Shown here one piece after another: positions 7,701 through 13,131 of a stretch of 13,131 nucleotides of DNA. This DNA is from CAYSRM01 sp964475205. GTDB lineage: Bacteria > Verrucomicrobiota > Kiritimatiellia > UBA8416 > CAYSRM01. Positions within the stretch are counted from its first letter, which is position 1. Each line of letters begins with the position of its first letter. A program made the translations under genes and the position numbers. The notes beneath the pieces were generated by a model. The model did no database searches. It saw only the letters and a list, made by a program, of their open reading frames with translations, and was not told the DNA's origin. The stretch is from NCBI GenBank assembly GCA_964475205.1, contig CAYYVQ010000072.1, forward strand, positions 1 through 13,131. The letters are read 5' to 3'.

Positions 7701-8070
7701 CGCCGCCCGACTGCGCAAACTTCCAGAAATTTGAGTCGACACCGAATACATTGACATTGTTTATTCGCGCCTGCCGGTCCGAGGGAGAAACAGTTCCGCT
7801 GAGCATCAGCACAGGGGCAACGCGCATACCGGTTTCCGCGGCCAGTCTTCCTGCAAGGGGTCTGGAGAAAGGCCTGTTGCCTGTTTGCGCGGCATAGTCA
7901 ATACTGCCGATTCGGGCCATGGCCATCCGCTCAAGGCTGAACTCCATGGAATCGCCCACCCCAAGCGCACCGGTTAGAATAGCAGCTCCAACACCTACGC
8001 CGCAAAGAACACCCAGGTTCGTCCGCCAGTAATGCAGAAGACTTCTGAGAATGTATCTAGTCGATGTCAT
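4771..8070 (-). CDS. giant FtsX-like ABC transporter permease (YbbP/MacB-type, 1099 aa)
   Basis: Inner-membrane permease subunit of a type VII (mechanotransmission) ABC system. The layout matches the double-FtsX, ten-segment YbbP type: TM1 about 17-36; a very large periplasmic region about 40-490; TM2-TM4 about 496-520, 548-568 and 595-617 (first FtsX domain, with GADQRAEQIGVLSSMGFKPS at 521-540 as the ATPase-coupling segment); TM5-TM7 about 649-744; a second periplasmic region about 748-970; and TM8-TM10 about 975-1085 (second FtsX domain, with RRGELAVLRATGFTRA at 1005-1020). The duplicated coupling segment 'E-x-x-V/A-L-x-x-x-G-F' is clear. At 1099 residues it is much longer than LolC/E (about 400) or MacB (about 650) and longer than E. 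coli YbbP (about 800). The ATG start overlaps the ATPase gene by 14 nt, so the two are probably translationally coupled. The cargo is unknown; relatives handle lipids, lipoproteins or drive periplasmic machines. Last gene of the operon. Confidence 0.93.
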   Translation of the reverse strand: MTSTRYILRSLLHYWRTNLGVLCGVGVGAAILTGALGVGDSMEFSLERMAMARIGSIDYAAQTGNRPFSRPLAGRLAAETGMRVAPVLMLSGTVSPSDRQARINNVNVFGVDSNFWKFAQSGGGVELSGMRVALNQKAAARLGARVGDWLVLRAARIRRIPGENPFSEKSGSMASARVQVAAILSGAQLGRFDLHPHQAAPYNVYMDIGSLNTVIETQDQANLLLAGNKAERAISLSRAQEGLRNAWTLEDAGLRIKTNMEGRFAYLASDSVFLRQPVVDAATDVFPGSEGVFTYFVNSISAGGGAVPYSFASAPGDSLLPEGMNDSEIVITDWVADDLDIGPGGEVRVSYYLLASSGALKETERAFTVRKVVPVDGELAANVPPADFPGLTEVESCTDWNPAAPIDIDRIRDKDEQYWNRHGATPKLYVTAQAAVDMWSNRFGAMTAVRLPFENFSVEEIEGKIAAAIDPVDLGLVFRPLREEAVRAGSQGVDFGQLFIGLSFFLILAALLLAGLISAFGADQRAEQIGVLSSMGFKPSSISRLLLAEHSIVLLLGVFSGSAAGVLYTRLMVRGLTSLWRDAVRTSLLYVHVDPSSIIWGIAVTGAVSMAVLQLAVRRAAGRNKSALLRQRLAESPDCGRRAQIAWRTVVVALCGCGVLVSVLVPAGTGAAMTAAFFTAGALMLVGFWFLCDIGILLVAGGRLLSRTSTFAVALRNASLRRWRSLLVIAVFSCGVFLIVAVAANRKTSQNETDVRNSGTGGFILLGRSSIPVEADITTPEGQRFLGLDPEKLDGVSFVPFRVNEGGSANCLNLNRVSMPRLIGVNSEELVRRDAFVFSDRIEGMGALSGWRLLEAEPGEGGVAGIADQTVIIWGLGKQLGDRVVYRDYDGNDFGVKLVAGLADSVFQGNIIVEESRLLERFPSISGYRMFLVDADAGRADDLSEYLNSRLADWGCDFVRTDRLLAEFNSVQNTYLDIFLTLGGLGLLLGSVGLGIVVLRNVMERRGELAVLRATGFTRAMIRRMLLYEHAALLLCGLVSGSMSALVAAAPALNVPGTQAPFGSIVFMLAAVLVCGLIWVVLSTYCATRGSLISALRRE

Positions 8071-8761
8071 GCAGATTGCCGTCTTCCAGTTTCATTAAAC
8101 GATCCATACGGCGACCCAGGTCCATTGAGTGAGTCACAACAACAAGGGTAAGCCCTTTTTGACTGTTAAGATCCACAAGAAGATCGGCAAGCGATGCGGC
8201 GGAAGCGCCATCGAGGGAACCGGTAGGTTCGTCAGCAAGCAATAGACCGGGCGAGTTAATCAAGGCCCTTACCACCGATACCCTCTGGCATTCGCCCACG
8301 GAAAGCTCGCCCGGCCTGTGGTTCATCCGCCCTGCAAGCCCCACCTGCGACAATAAGCCCCTGGCTTTTTCCATGTCTTCATCCGTCGATCGTCCGGAAT
8401 GCAAGGGGAGAGTAGGCATAAGAACGTTTTCAAGGGCGCTGCACTGCGGAAGGAGATGATGCTCCTGGAATATAAAACCTACCTGCCTCAGGCGGAGGCG
8501 CGACAATTCATCATCGGAAAGTTCCGCCAGGTCTCTGCCGCCGAGCAGCGCCTGCCCTGAATCAGCGCGGTCAAGTCCGCCCATGACGTTAAGCAAAGTG
8601 CTCTTGCCCACCCCCGACGGACCGACTACGGCAAGTGAATCGCCATGCGCCACCCGCAACGACAGCCCACGCAGAATATCAACTTTCCGCCGGCCGCCGC
8701 CGGCCTGGTATGCCTTGCAGATATCCTTAAGCTCAAGCAGGCTTTCCTGTTTTTCAGACAT
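8057..8761 (-). CDS. ABC transporter ATP-binding protein (LolD/YbbA/MacB-N type)
   Basis: Cytoplasmic nucleotide-binding subunit that powers the adjacent FtsX permease. All landmarks of the 234-residue family are visible in order: Walker A GPSGVGKST (47-55), Q-loop Q99 in FIFQEHHLLP, signature LSVGECQRV (153-161), Walker B LLLADEPTG (173-181) with catalytic E178, D-loop SLD (182-184) and switch H211 (VVVTHS). The signature has Val in place of the first Gly of LSGGE/Q, a variant also known in some LolD-like ATPases; the Ser and second Gly that contact ATP are kept. The gene begins 8 nt inside the end of the glycosyltransferase gene and ends 14 nt inside the permease gene, so subunit stoichiometry is probably set by coupled translation. 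LolD, YbbA and MacB-N cannot be told apart from this subunit alone; the permease type points to YbbA/YbbP. Confidence 0.97.
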   Translation of the reverse strand: MSEKQESLLELKDICKAYQAGGGRRKVDILRGLSLRVAHGDSLAVVGPSGVGKSTLLNVMGGLDRADSGQALLGGRDLAELSDDELSRLRLRQVGFIFQEHHLLPQCSALENVLMPTLPLHSGRSTDEDMEKARGLLSQVGLAGRMNHRPGELSVGECQRVSVVRALINSPGLLLADEPTGSLDGASAASLADLLVDLNSQKGLTLVVVTHSMDLGRRMDRLMKLEDGNLHDID

Positions 8762-10064
8762 CCTGATTCACCCCTTTTTGTTTTGCCGCGCTGTAAACCT
8801 CCGCTATTTTCGCCGCTGAGACCGAAACGTCCAGTTCATTCTCCGCATATCGCCTGGCGTTGCGGCCCGCGCGGCCCAGCCATTCACGATCTTCAAGACA
8901 ACACCCAATACCTTCGGCCAGAACCGCAGACTCCGATGAAGCCACAATCTTTCCGCCACCCGCGGCCTTTATCAGTTCCGGCGCTCCGCCGATATCAGGA
9001 TGAACCACCGGCACTCCCGATGCCAGCGCCTCCACAACCTGCCCGCCTATGGCCTCAGGCTCACGGCAGGGCACACACAAAAGAGCGAGCGATTCAAAAA
9101 AACGCTTCCGCGTGCGAGCATCGAAATCATCAAGAACTTCTACGTCCTGATCACAACCGCTGAGGGAACATCTCGAGAGAAGTGAATCCACAAACCCGCG
9201 GTCTTCCGAAGTGCCGCCTCCGCTGATCTTCAGCTTTAAACCGGCGTACCGGCTGTCTTTCTTTAGCATCAGAAAAGCCTCTATCAGCGATGATAAACCC
9301 AGCGATTCAGTGAGCCGTGACAAGTACCCGATAACAGGCTGACCTTTACCGGGAGATGCAACAGGATAGCCGGAAACATCCACGCCGGGATAAACCACCC
9401 GTATGTCCGCAGGATCGATTTTCATGCGCAATGCCATGTAATCAGCATAAAACCGGCTTACAGCAATCAGCGCTTCAACAGCCCCGGCCCGTTCGGACAT
9501 AGCTCGCCAGCATTTGCCGACGTATTCGCCCTCAAGGGCGTCAACCCACTGATGTTCATCCTGGAGATGACATACAATACCTGCGCCGAGTTCTTTCTTT
9601 AACATAGGAGCAAGTCCCAGTATTAAAGCATTCGAGAAATGAACAAGGTCTATCTTCCCCAGTTTGCGAAGCCATTCAATCATCTTTCCGGCTTCCGCTC
9701 TTATCACATCATCGCGCCCCTCAAGCATGGAAAGGGTCATACTGCCAAGCCCGCCAGCCCGGACCGTTCCCGCCCGTTTGGCGGCAATTTTCAATACAGG
9801 CGCGGAATCAAGTAAGCGCTGCAGGGAACGCGTCACTACGCGCAGCCCCGGCGCCTTCTGTTGCAGATACAGGCTTACTGCCCCGAAAAAAACATCCGAC
9901 CCGGCGCTTATGTCAGAGGCTTCCGCCATAAGAGGCAGATACATAGGAACTGATACCACGTCGTGGCCTTGATCCCTCAGACTGCGGATCAAAAACGCAT
10001 CACGTATGCAATTCTGGCAGTAGAAGGAATTTCCTGATCCCGGGATTATGTACGCAATTCTCAT
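8754..10064 (-). CDS. GT4-type glycosyltransferase with N-terminal YCxNCxRD motif
   Basis: A 436-residue GT-B fold glycosyltransferase, expected to transfer a sugar from an activated nucleotide donor in the cytoplasm or at the inner face of the membrane. N-terminal half: MRIAYIIPGSGNSFYCQNCI, with C16 and C19 in the YCQNCIRD motif, and VFFGAVSLYLQQ (58-69), a pairing I associate with a PVC/Acidobacteria-rich GT4 subgroup. Linker and second domain: VYPGVD (224-229), and the donor-site motif E337-x7-E345 inside EPEAIGGQVVEALASGVPVV, the EX7E signature of GT4/GT1. No signal peptide or membrane segment. The ATG overlaps the stop of the propeller gene as ATGA (4 nt), and the 3' end overlaps the ATPase gene by 8 nt. 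Acceptor and sugar unknown. The cysteine pair, if real, might bind metal or substrate; that is speculation. Confidence 0.93.
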   Translation of the reverse strand: MRIAYIIPGSGNSFYCQNCIRDAFLIRSLRDQGHDVVSVPMYLPLMAEASDISAGSDVFFGAVSLYLQQKAPGLRVVTRSLQRLLDSAPVLKIAAKRAGTVRAGGLGSMTLSMLEGRDDVIRAEAGKMIEWLRKLGKIDLVHFSNALILGLAPMLKKELGAGIVCHLQDEHQWVDALEGEYVGKCWRAMSERAGAVEALIAVSRFYADYMALRMKIDPADIRVVYPGVDVSGYPVASPGKGQPVIGYLSRLTESLGLSSLIEAFLMLKKDSRYAGLKLKISGGGTSEDRGFVDSLLSRCSLSGCDQDVEVLDDFDARTRKRFFESLALLCVPCREPEAIGGQVVEALASGVPVVHPDIGGAPELIKAAGGGKIVASSESAVLAEGIGCCLEDREWLGRAGRNARRYAENELDVSVSAAKIAEVYSAAKQKGVNQDV

Positions 10065-11176
10065 TTTTTGCTGAACCTGATTGCAAGAATTGATCCGCCT
10101 TCAGTGGCGACAATTACCATGTTTCCGATTATCGCCGGAGATGTCCGGATGGCTGAACCAGTGTCGTAACGCGCAATCTCTTTGCCCGTGGCGGCGCCGA
10201 GCAGATACAGCCGCCCGTCGGATGATCCCGCCGCCGCCTTGTCTCCAGCCACTACCGGCGAAGAGTCGACTTTTCCCGAGGTTCTGAAAACCCAGAGTCT
10301 GCGCCCGGTTGAACGCTCTACACAGTGCAGATTATTGTCCCTGGACCCGACAAGAACACGATCTGCCGTGACGGCAGGAGAAGAAAAAAACGGTTCTTTT
10401 TCCTCTGACTCATATTCCCATATAATTTTACGCTTCTTTAAATCAACATGCACCAGCTTCCCGCCGTAATGCCCGACAAACACATCATTTCCTGCCACGG
10501 CCGCAGACTCCGCAATATAGGAACCCACGTCTACTTTGAATTTCTCCCTGCCGGCGCCGCTGTCGACAATCCGAAGATACTGATCGCATCCTCCGAAGAC
10601 AACTTCTCCGCCCGCAACCGCGGGCGTTCCATTTACAAAGTTCTCAGTTTCGTGCTTCCATTTAAGAGCCCCGCCGGTCCAATCAATGCAGTAAACATTG
10701 TTATCATAACAGGCAAAAACAATGTTTGTCTCCGTACCAGCGGTCCAGTTGGCGGATCTCATTATCTGGTCGCCTGCCTTATACTGCCATATAACCTCGC
10801 CGTTTGACGCGGCAAGCGCATACATCGTTCCGTCCCTCGCGCCAACGAATAACCGGCCATTCAGAAAAAGCGGAGCTGCTTTGACGGACGCTTCAACCTT
10901 CCGGCTCCATACCTGTTTTCCGTCTTTCAGGCTCAACGCAAAAATGCCGCCTTCAGCCGAGGACACAAACACATTTCTGCCATCGGTAACCGGCGATGAA
11001 AGATCCGCGTCGCCCACCTTGATCGACCATGCCAGTTCAGGGTTAGATCCAAGCTTACCGTCGCTGATTCCCTGCAATGCCGCATCACCCCTGAATACCG
11101 GCCAATCGGCAAACGCTGGCTGAACAAGCAACACGCATTGCAACAAAATCATCATTCCGAAGATAGTTTTCTTCAA
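10061..11176 (-). CDS. secreted PQQ-like / BamB-like eight-bladed beta-propeller protein
   Basis: A 371-residue periplasmic or outer-membrane-facing propeller. Residues 1-23 form a signal peptide (MKK, hydrophobic 5-19, cleavage after AFA, mature start DWPVFRGD). The rest is a series of PQQ-type blades with the pattern 'SPxVxxGxVxVGSxDGxLYAL...G..xW', starting near residues 61, 100, 150, 184, 223, 266, 306 and 346: eight blades, the closed number for this fold. It lacks the usual lipobox cysteine, unlike BamB. No residues for binding a PQQ cofactor are evident, so a scaffold or binding role is more likely than an enzymatic one. The start is TTG at 11176, set by a perfect AGGAGG 6 nt upstream. 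First gene of the four-gene operon, joined to the glycosyltransferase gene by ATGA. Confidence 0.92.
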   Translation of the reverse strand: MKKTIFGMMILLQCVLLVQPAFADWPVFRGDAALQGISDGKLGSNPELAWSIKVGDADLSSPVTDGRNVFVSSAEGGIFALSLKDGKQVWSRKVEASVKAAPLFLNGRLFVGARDGTMYALAASNGEVIWQYKAGDQIMRSANWTAGTETNIVFACYDNNVYCIDWTGGALKWKHETENFVNGTPAVAGGEVVFGGCDQYLRIVDSGAGREKFKVDVGSYIAESAAVAGNDVFVGHYGGKLVHVDLKKRKIIWEYESEEKEPFFSSPAVTADRVLVGSRDNNLHCVERSTGRRLWVFRTSGKVDSSPVVAGDKAAAGSSDGRLYLLGAATGKEIARYDTGSAIRTSPAIIGNMVIVATEGGSILAIRFSKK

Positions 11177-11182
11177 TTACAT

Positions 11183-11188
11183 CCTCCT
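11183..11188 (-). promoter_or_regulatory. strong ribosome binding site, TTG start of the propeller gene
   Basis: AGGAGG on the minus strand, then the six bases ATGTAA, then TTG at 11176. The spacing suits the TTG. The ATG in between would be directly followed by a stop and sits too close to the site to be used well. Confidence 0.85.
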
Positions 11189-11199
11189 TACATCAAACG

Positions 11200-11219
11200 C
11201 CCCCAGGTACAGCGGGTTA
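11200..11219 (+). repeat. REP half-unit upstream of the four-gene operon
   Basis: Twenty bases, CCCCCAGGTACAGCGGGTTA, identical to part of copy 4 (linker, GTAC, left arm of hairpin B). The right arm is missing: the sequence passes directly into a different palindrome. It lies 12 bp upstream of the AGGAGG of the propeller gene. Confidence 0.85.
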
Positions 11220-11222
11220 CCG

Positions 11223-11255
11223 CGTCCGCCGTAGCTACCTGAGCGAAGGCGGACG
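11223..11255. repeat. second-family palindrome (CGTCCGCC...GGCGGACG)
   Basis: Perfect 8-bp arms, CGTCCGCC at 11223-11230 and GGCGGACG at 11248-11255, around a 17-nt loop. The arms and the loop string GTAGCTACCTGAGCGAA match a dispersed palindrome I recognise from many environmental genomes; its origin is unknown. It abuts the REP half-unit, so most of the 131-bp gap upstream of the operon is repeat DNA, and I see no convincing promoter there. Confidence 0.65.
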
Positions 11256-11307
11256 TTGCCAGTGACTCTGCCTGTATGCCCTCACTCCTGACAGATTGGA
11301 AATATTT

Positions 11308-11859
11308 TTACCGTTTGAGTTCGTCCAAAAGTTTCCGCGATGCAAGCTCGAATTCCTCTTTAACTTCCGCAGAATCAGGCACACGGGCGTTGGCGATTGC
11401 ATCCTCGATCTCGAAGATTGTCAGATTTGCCGCGGAGACGATAAAAAGGGCATCCCAACGGTCGAGAGGATCATCCCGCATCAGTTTGCTCAAAAGAAGA
11501 TCAATGTCTGCTAAGCGGTAGAGATCCAGACTTTTCCACTCGCCGGGCAAGCGCACACGTTCACAGCGCCAGCTTGGTCTGAGAATAACCTGATCCTCCG
11601 TAAAAAAATGACTGATGTAGAGTTCATGATCGGCAAGTTGTTTGTTAATCTCTTCTACGGCAGTCCAGAAGTTGGTATTTTCGTTCAATTCTTCGGCCTG
11701 CCCCATCCAGAAAACTGCGTCTACGTCGCGGCTTAGTTCGTGTTCTTTCGGGGACTGAGGAAAGCCAAGATGAAGCGCCGCACGACCATAGAGAGTCAGA
11801 TCAATCCTTGATGTGAGCTCCTCGTCCAGAGCAGTCAGAATTTTCTCGGCATTGGTCAT
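11308..11859 (-). CDS. DUF6036-like nucleotidyltransferase (possible toxin-like partner)
   Basis: A 183-residue soluble protein with a nucleotidyltransferase core: LYGRAALHLG (23-32) as the G-x-A-A-x helix turn, and LSRDVDAVF (42-50) supplying the metal-binding pair D45/D47. Downstream, RLADIDLLLSKLMRDDPLDRWD (115-136) resembles the 'D-L-x-x-S-K-L-x-R ... K/R-D' element of DUF6036 and MNT/AbiEii-like nucleotidyltransferases. The classical Gly-Ser is Gly-Arg here (G25-R26), so catalysis is uncertain. I choose the ATG at 11859 over the upstream ATG at 11877: it forms TGATG with the stop of the preceding gene. Second gene of a two-gene cassette. Families of this type are often toxins or modifying enzymes in toxin-antitoxin-like pairs; that role is inference. 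Confidence 0.68.
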   Translation of the reverse strand: MTNAEKILTALDEELTSRIDLTLYGRAALHLGFPQSPKEHELSRDVDAVFWMGQAEELNENTNFWTAVEEINKQLADHELYISHFFTEDQVILRPSWRCERVRLPGEWKSLDLYRLADIDLLLSKLMRDDPLDRWDALFIVSAANLTIFEIEDAIANARVPDSAEVKEEFELASRKLLDELKR

Positions 11860-12410
11860 CAGGCAACAAGTCTCCATTCCTGCGCATTACAACGGCCTTT
11901 CTTCATAACTGGTTCCGCAAGCCGGGTCCAATGCAGAAGAACATCACGCGTAGCGCGTTCATCAGAAAAACGCTCTGCAATGGATCGCCATGAAGGATGG
12001 CTTGGATTTACCCGCAATGCCTGGCGGGCAAGCTCCGATAAAACAATACCGGCTCGCTCCCGTTCTGCAATAAGAAAGAGGCGCTTCAAATCAAGAGCCT
12101 CGCGTGATATGAACTGCCCCGCCAGGCGCAACATTTGGGGTCGGTCAAGGCATTGCAGTTGACAAATGCCAATAACGAGTTCTTCCGTAAGCAGCATTGA
12201 TTCAGGGATCCCGACGGGTTTTGACTCAGAACGGGTTTCACGAAAAACAATGCGTGCGCCGCGATCGTTTGCAACATCAATCATCCAGTCTTCGAGGCAG
12301 ACAGCAGATGGTGAAGGGAACTGTTGACGCAAGCGTTCGAGTTTAATCCGCAAGGGTGATACATGAGTTGTTGTGCCCAATCGCTCGGCCAGTATTTTTT
12401 CCTGTTTCAT
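11859..12410 (-). CDS. hypothetical protein, first gene of the nucleotidyltransferase cassette
   Basis: I do not recognise this 183-residue protein. It is soluble, with no signal peptide or membrane segment, rich in Arg, Glu and Leu, and probably mainly helical in the second half (MLRLAGQFISREALDLKRLF, about 93-112, and a run to about 133). The ATG at 12410 is preferred over a TTG at 12425, which has no ribosome binding site and would lie within the predicted promoter. The gene overlaps the nucleotidyltransferase start by one base (TGATG), so the pair is translationally coupled. Position and size are compatible with an antitoxin or adaptor for its partner, but I see no DNA-binding motif that I can name. 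Base composition looks lower in G+C than the operon next door. Confidence 0.75.
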   Translation of the reverse strand: MKQEKILAERLGTTTHVSPLRIKLERLRQQFPSPSAVCLEDWMIDVANDRGARIVFRETRSESKPVGIPESMLLTEELVIGICQLQCLDRPQMLRLAGQFISREALDLKRLFLIAERERAGIVLSELARQALRVNPSHPSWRSIAERFSDERATRDVLLHWTRLAEPVMKKGRCNAQEWRLVA

Positions 12411-12416
12411 AACTAA

Positions 12417-12445
12417 AGAATACAAAAACGATCACGTATACTCAA
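12417..12445 (-). promoter_or_regulatory. candidate sigma-70-type promoter of the two-gene cassette
   Basis: On the minus strand TTGAGT (12445-12440), a 17-nt spacer, and TATTCT (12422-12417): four of six matches in each box with ideal spacing. A start point 6-8 nt after the -10 box would fall at or next to the ATG at 12410, so the transcript would be nearly leaderless. This agrees with the lack of a visible ribosome binding site. Confidence 0.4.
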
Positions 12446-12455
12446 CTAATGAGTA
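12439..12455. promoter_or_regulatory. inverted repeat overlapping the -35 box (possible operator)
   Basis: TACTCA, 5-nt spacer, TGAGTA: a perfect 6-bp dyad that covers the predicted -35 box. Its position suits a repressor site, for example autoregulation by one product of the cassette. Nothing else supports this. Confidence 0.35.
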
Positions 12456-12573
12456 ATAAATAGATATCGTAGACCAAGTCGCAAAACAAGCGAGTTTTCC
12501 CACTGCCCATCAGAATACGCCACAATCCAACAACAAATCAAACTCCTGCCGCCCTTTAGCGCATAAATCTTAC

Positions 12574-12597
12574 CACGGAGACACTGAGACTCGGAGA
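12574..12597 (+). repeat. short tandem repeat, three 8-bp units
   Basis: CACGGAGA, CACTGAGA, CTCGGAGA in a row. The string CCACGGAGACACTGAGAC resembles a dispersed intergenic sequence that I have met in many environmental bacterial genomes. Function unknown. Confidence 0.55.
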
Positions 12598-12601
12598 AGA
12601 G

Positions 12602-12686
12602 GTCCGCGCAAATGGGAGATTGGCTATCACCACTTTGGTTGTCTTGAGTCGAACACAGTGATAGCCAATATCCCATTTGCGCGGAC
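12602..12686. repeat. 29-bp near-perfect inverted repeat with a 27-nt loop
   Basis: Left arm 12602-12630 begins GTCCGCGCAAATGGGA; right arm 12658-12686 is its reverse complement at 28 of 29 positions. The loop begins CACTTTGG and ends GAACACA. It lies between the GxxExxY gene and the cassette. Neither arm is followed by a run of T on the minus strand, so it is not a standard terminator. The rest of the 307-bp gap (12411-12717) holds the promoter candidate and the 8-bp tandem repeat; I see no gene in it. Confidence 0.85.
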
Positions 12687-12717
12687 GGTTTGTAAGGGGA
12701 GGAAGAGGAGGGGCACA

Positions 12718-13089
12718 TCACAGAACCATCCGTTTGATTCCCTGTTTCAACACGGGAACATTGAAGTTGATGAGCAAGCCAATCTTGCATCCTGTCAGTT
12801 TCATGTATGTCAGCAGCTGAGCTTCATGGAGAGCCTCCAGCGCTTTCACAGCCTTCAACTCTACAACCACTTTGCCCTCAACAATCAAATCCAAACGCAA
12901 ATCATCACCAACTTGCTCTCCTTTGTAGAGCAGAGGAAGGCTCACTTGTGATTCAAACGCCACTTTGCGAAGCCGCAGCTCATGGTAAAGGCTTCTTTCG
13001 TAAATCTCCTCATAAAGGCCTGGCCCCCAATGCCTATGTACCTCAATTGCGCCCCCGATGATTTGCTCTGTCAAATCGCCTTCTCTCAT
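12718..13089 (-). CDS. GxxExxY protein
   Basis: A 123-residue member of the GxxExxY family (TIGR04256), small soluble proteins common in PVC bacteria and Bacteroidota and related at a distance to PD-(D/E)XK nucleases. The name-giving motif is G24-L-Y-E27-E-I-Y30 within HWGPGLYEEIYE, and the length fits the family. The putative nuclease-like core is D67 (RLDLIV) and E77-L-K79 (VVVELKAV), followed by the conserved HEAQLLTYMKLTG (88-100), LLINFNVP (105-112) and IKRMVL at the end. Start ATG at 13089 is preceded by a GAGGAAG-type ribosome binding site about 8 nt upstream. Biological role is unknown in the family. The gene stands alone in this window; its upstream context is cut off at 13131. Confidence 0.93.
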   Translation of the reverse strand: MREGDLTEQIIGGAIEVHRHWGPGLYEEIYERSLYHELRLRKVAFESQVSLPLLYKGEQVGDDLRLDLIVEGKVVVELKAVKALEALHEAQLLTYMKLTGCKIGLLINFNVPVLKQGIKRMVL

Positions 13090-13131
13090 GCTCTCATCTT
13101 CCTCTCACTACCACCGTCGTGTGAATTCGCG

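Noticed and set aside
11860..11877. Upstream ATG for the nucleotidyltransferase
   Set aside because: The ATG at 11859 forms a TGATG junction with the preceding stop, the more usual coupling, and nothing in the six extra residues looks conserved.
12446..12790. Minus-strand frame of 114 codons
   Set aside because: It runs through the 29-bp inverted repeat and overlaps the end of the GxxExxY gene in another frame; its composition is not protein-like.

Overview
The window looks like chromosomal DNA from a Gram-negative bacterium of the PVC group (Planctomycetota, Verrucomicrobiota, Kiritimatiellota or Lentisphaerota). This rests on family content: a giant YbbP-like FtsX permease, a glycosyltransferase with a Tyr-Cys-x-Asn-Cys-x-Arg-Asp motif, a PQQ-type propeller protein and a GxxExxY protein. 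It also rests on the abundance of palindromic intergenic repeats. The assignment is an inference; there is no rRNA or marker gene to confirm it. All ten genes I accept lie on the minus strand, so transcription runs from high to low coordinates. I see no tRNA, rRNA, CRISPR array or riboswitch.

In transcription order: (1) a GxxExxY protein (13089-12718); (2) about 0.3 kb of non-coding DNA with a 29-bp inverted repeat, then a two-gene cassette (12410-11308) of an unrecognised 183-aa protein and a DUF6036-like nucleotidyltransferase, joined by a TGATG overlap and looking like an uncharacterised toxin-antitoxin-like pair; (3) a tightly overlapping four-gene operon (11176-4771): secreted eight-bladed propeller protein, GT4 glycosyltransferase, LolD/YbbA-like ABC ATPase, and a 1099-aa FtsX permease with about ten membrane segments; (4) about 1 kb of non-coding DNA holding five near-identical tandem repeat units and a nested inverted-repeat element; (5) a two-gene operon (3732-1133) of an NSS-family sodium symporter and an AP-endonuclease-2-fold sugar isomerase/epimerase; (6) more repeats, then a RAYT transposase (768-7).

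The strongest mobile-DNA signal is the match between the transposase and the repeats. Each unit, about 60 bp, is a back-to-back pair of two related hairpins. Each hairpin is preceded, reading outward from the centre, by the tetranucleotide GTAC, much as GTAG precedes the hairpin in classical REPs. One copy overlaps the 3' end of the RAYT gene, three lie upstream of it, five form a tandem array 3.5 kb away, and fragments lie next to the four-gene operon at both ends. This looks like a REPtron/BIME system with its own repeat family.

The strongest candidate for an undescribed cellular system is the four-gene operon. Three of its genes overlap by 4, 8 and 14 nt, which suggests joint production of a surface-glycan or lipid-linked process: an ATP-driven, mechanotransmission-type ABC machine, a cytoplasmic glycosyltransferase and a periplasmic propeller scaffold. 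Its substrate cannot be read from the sequence.
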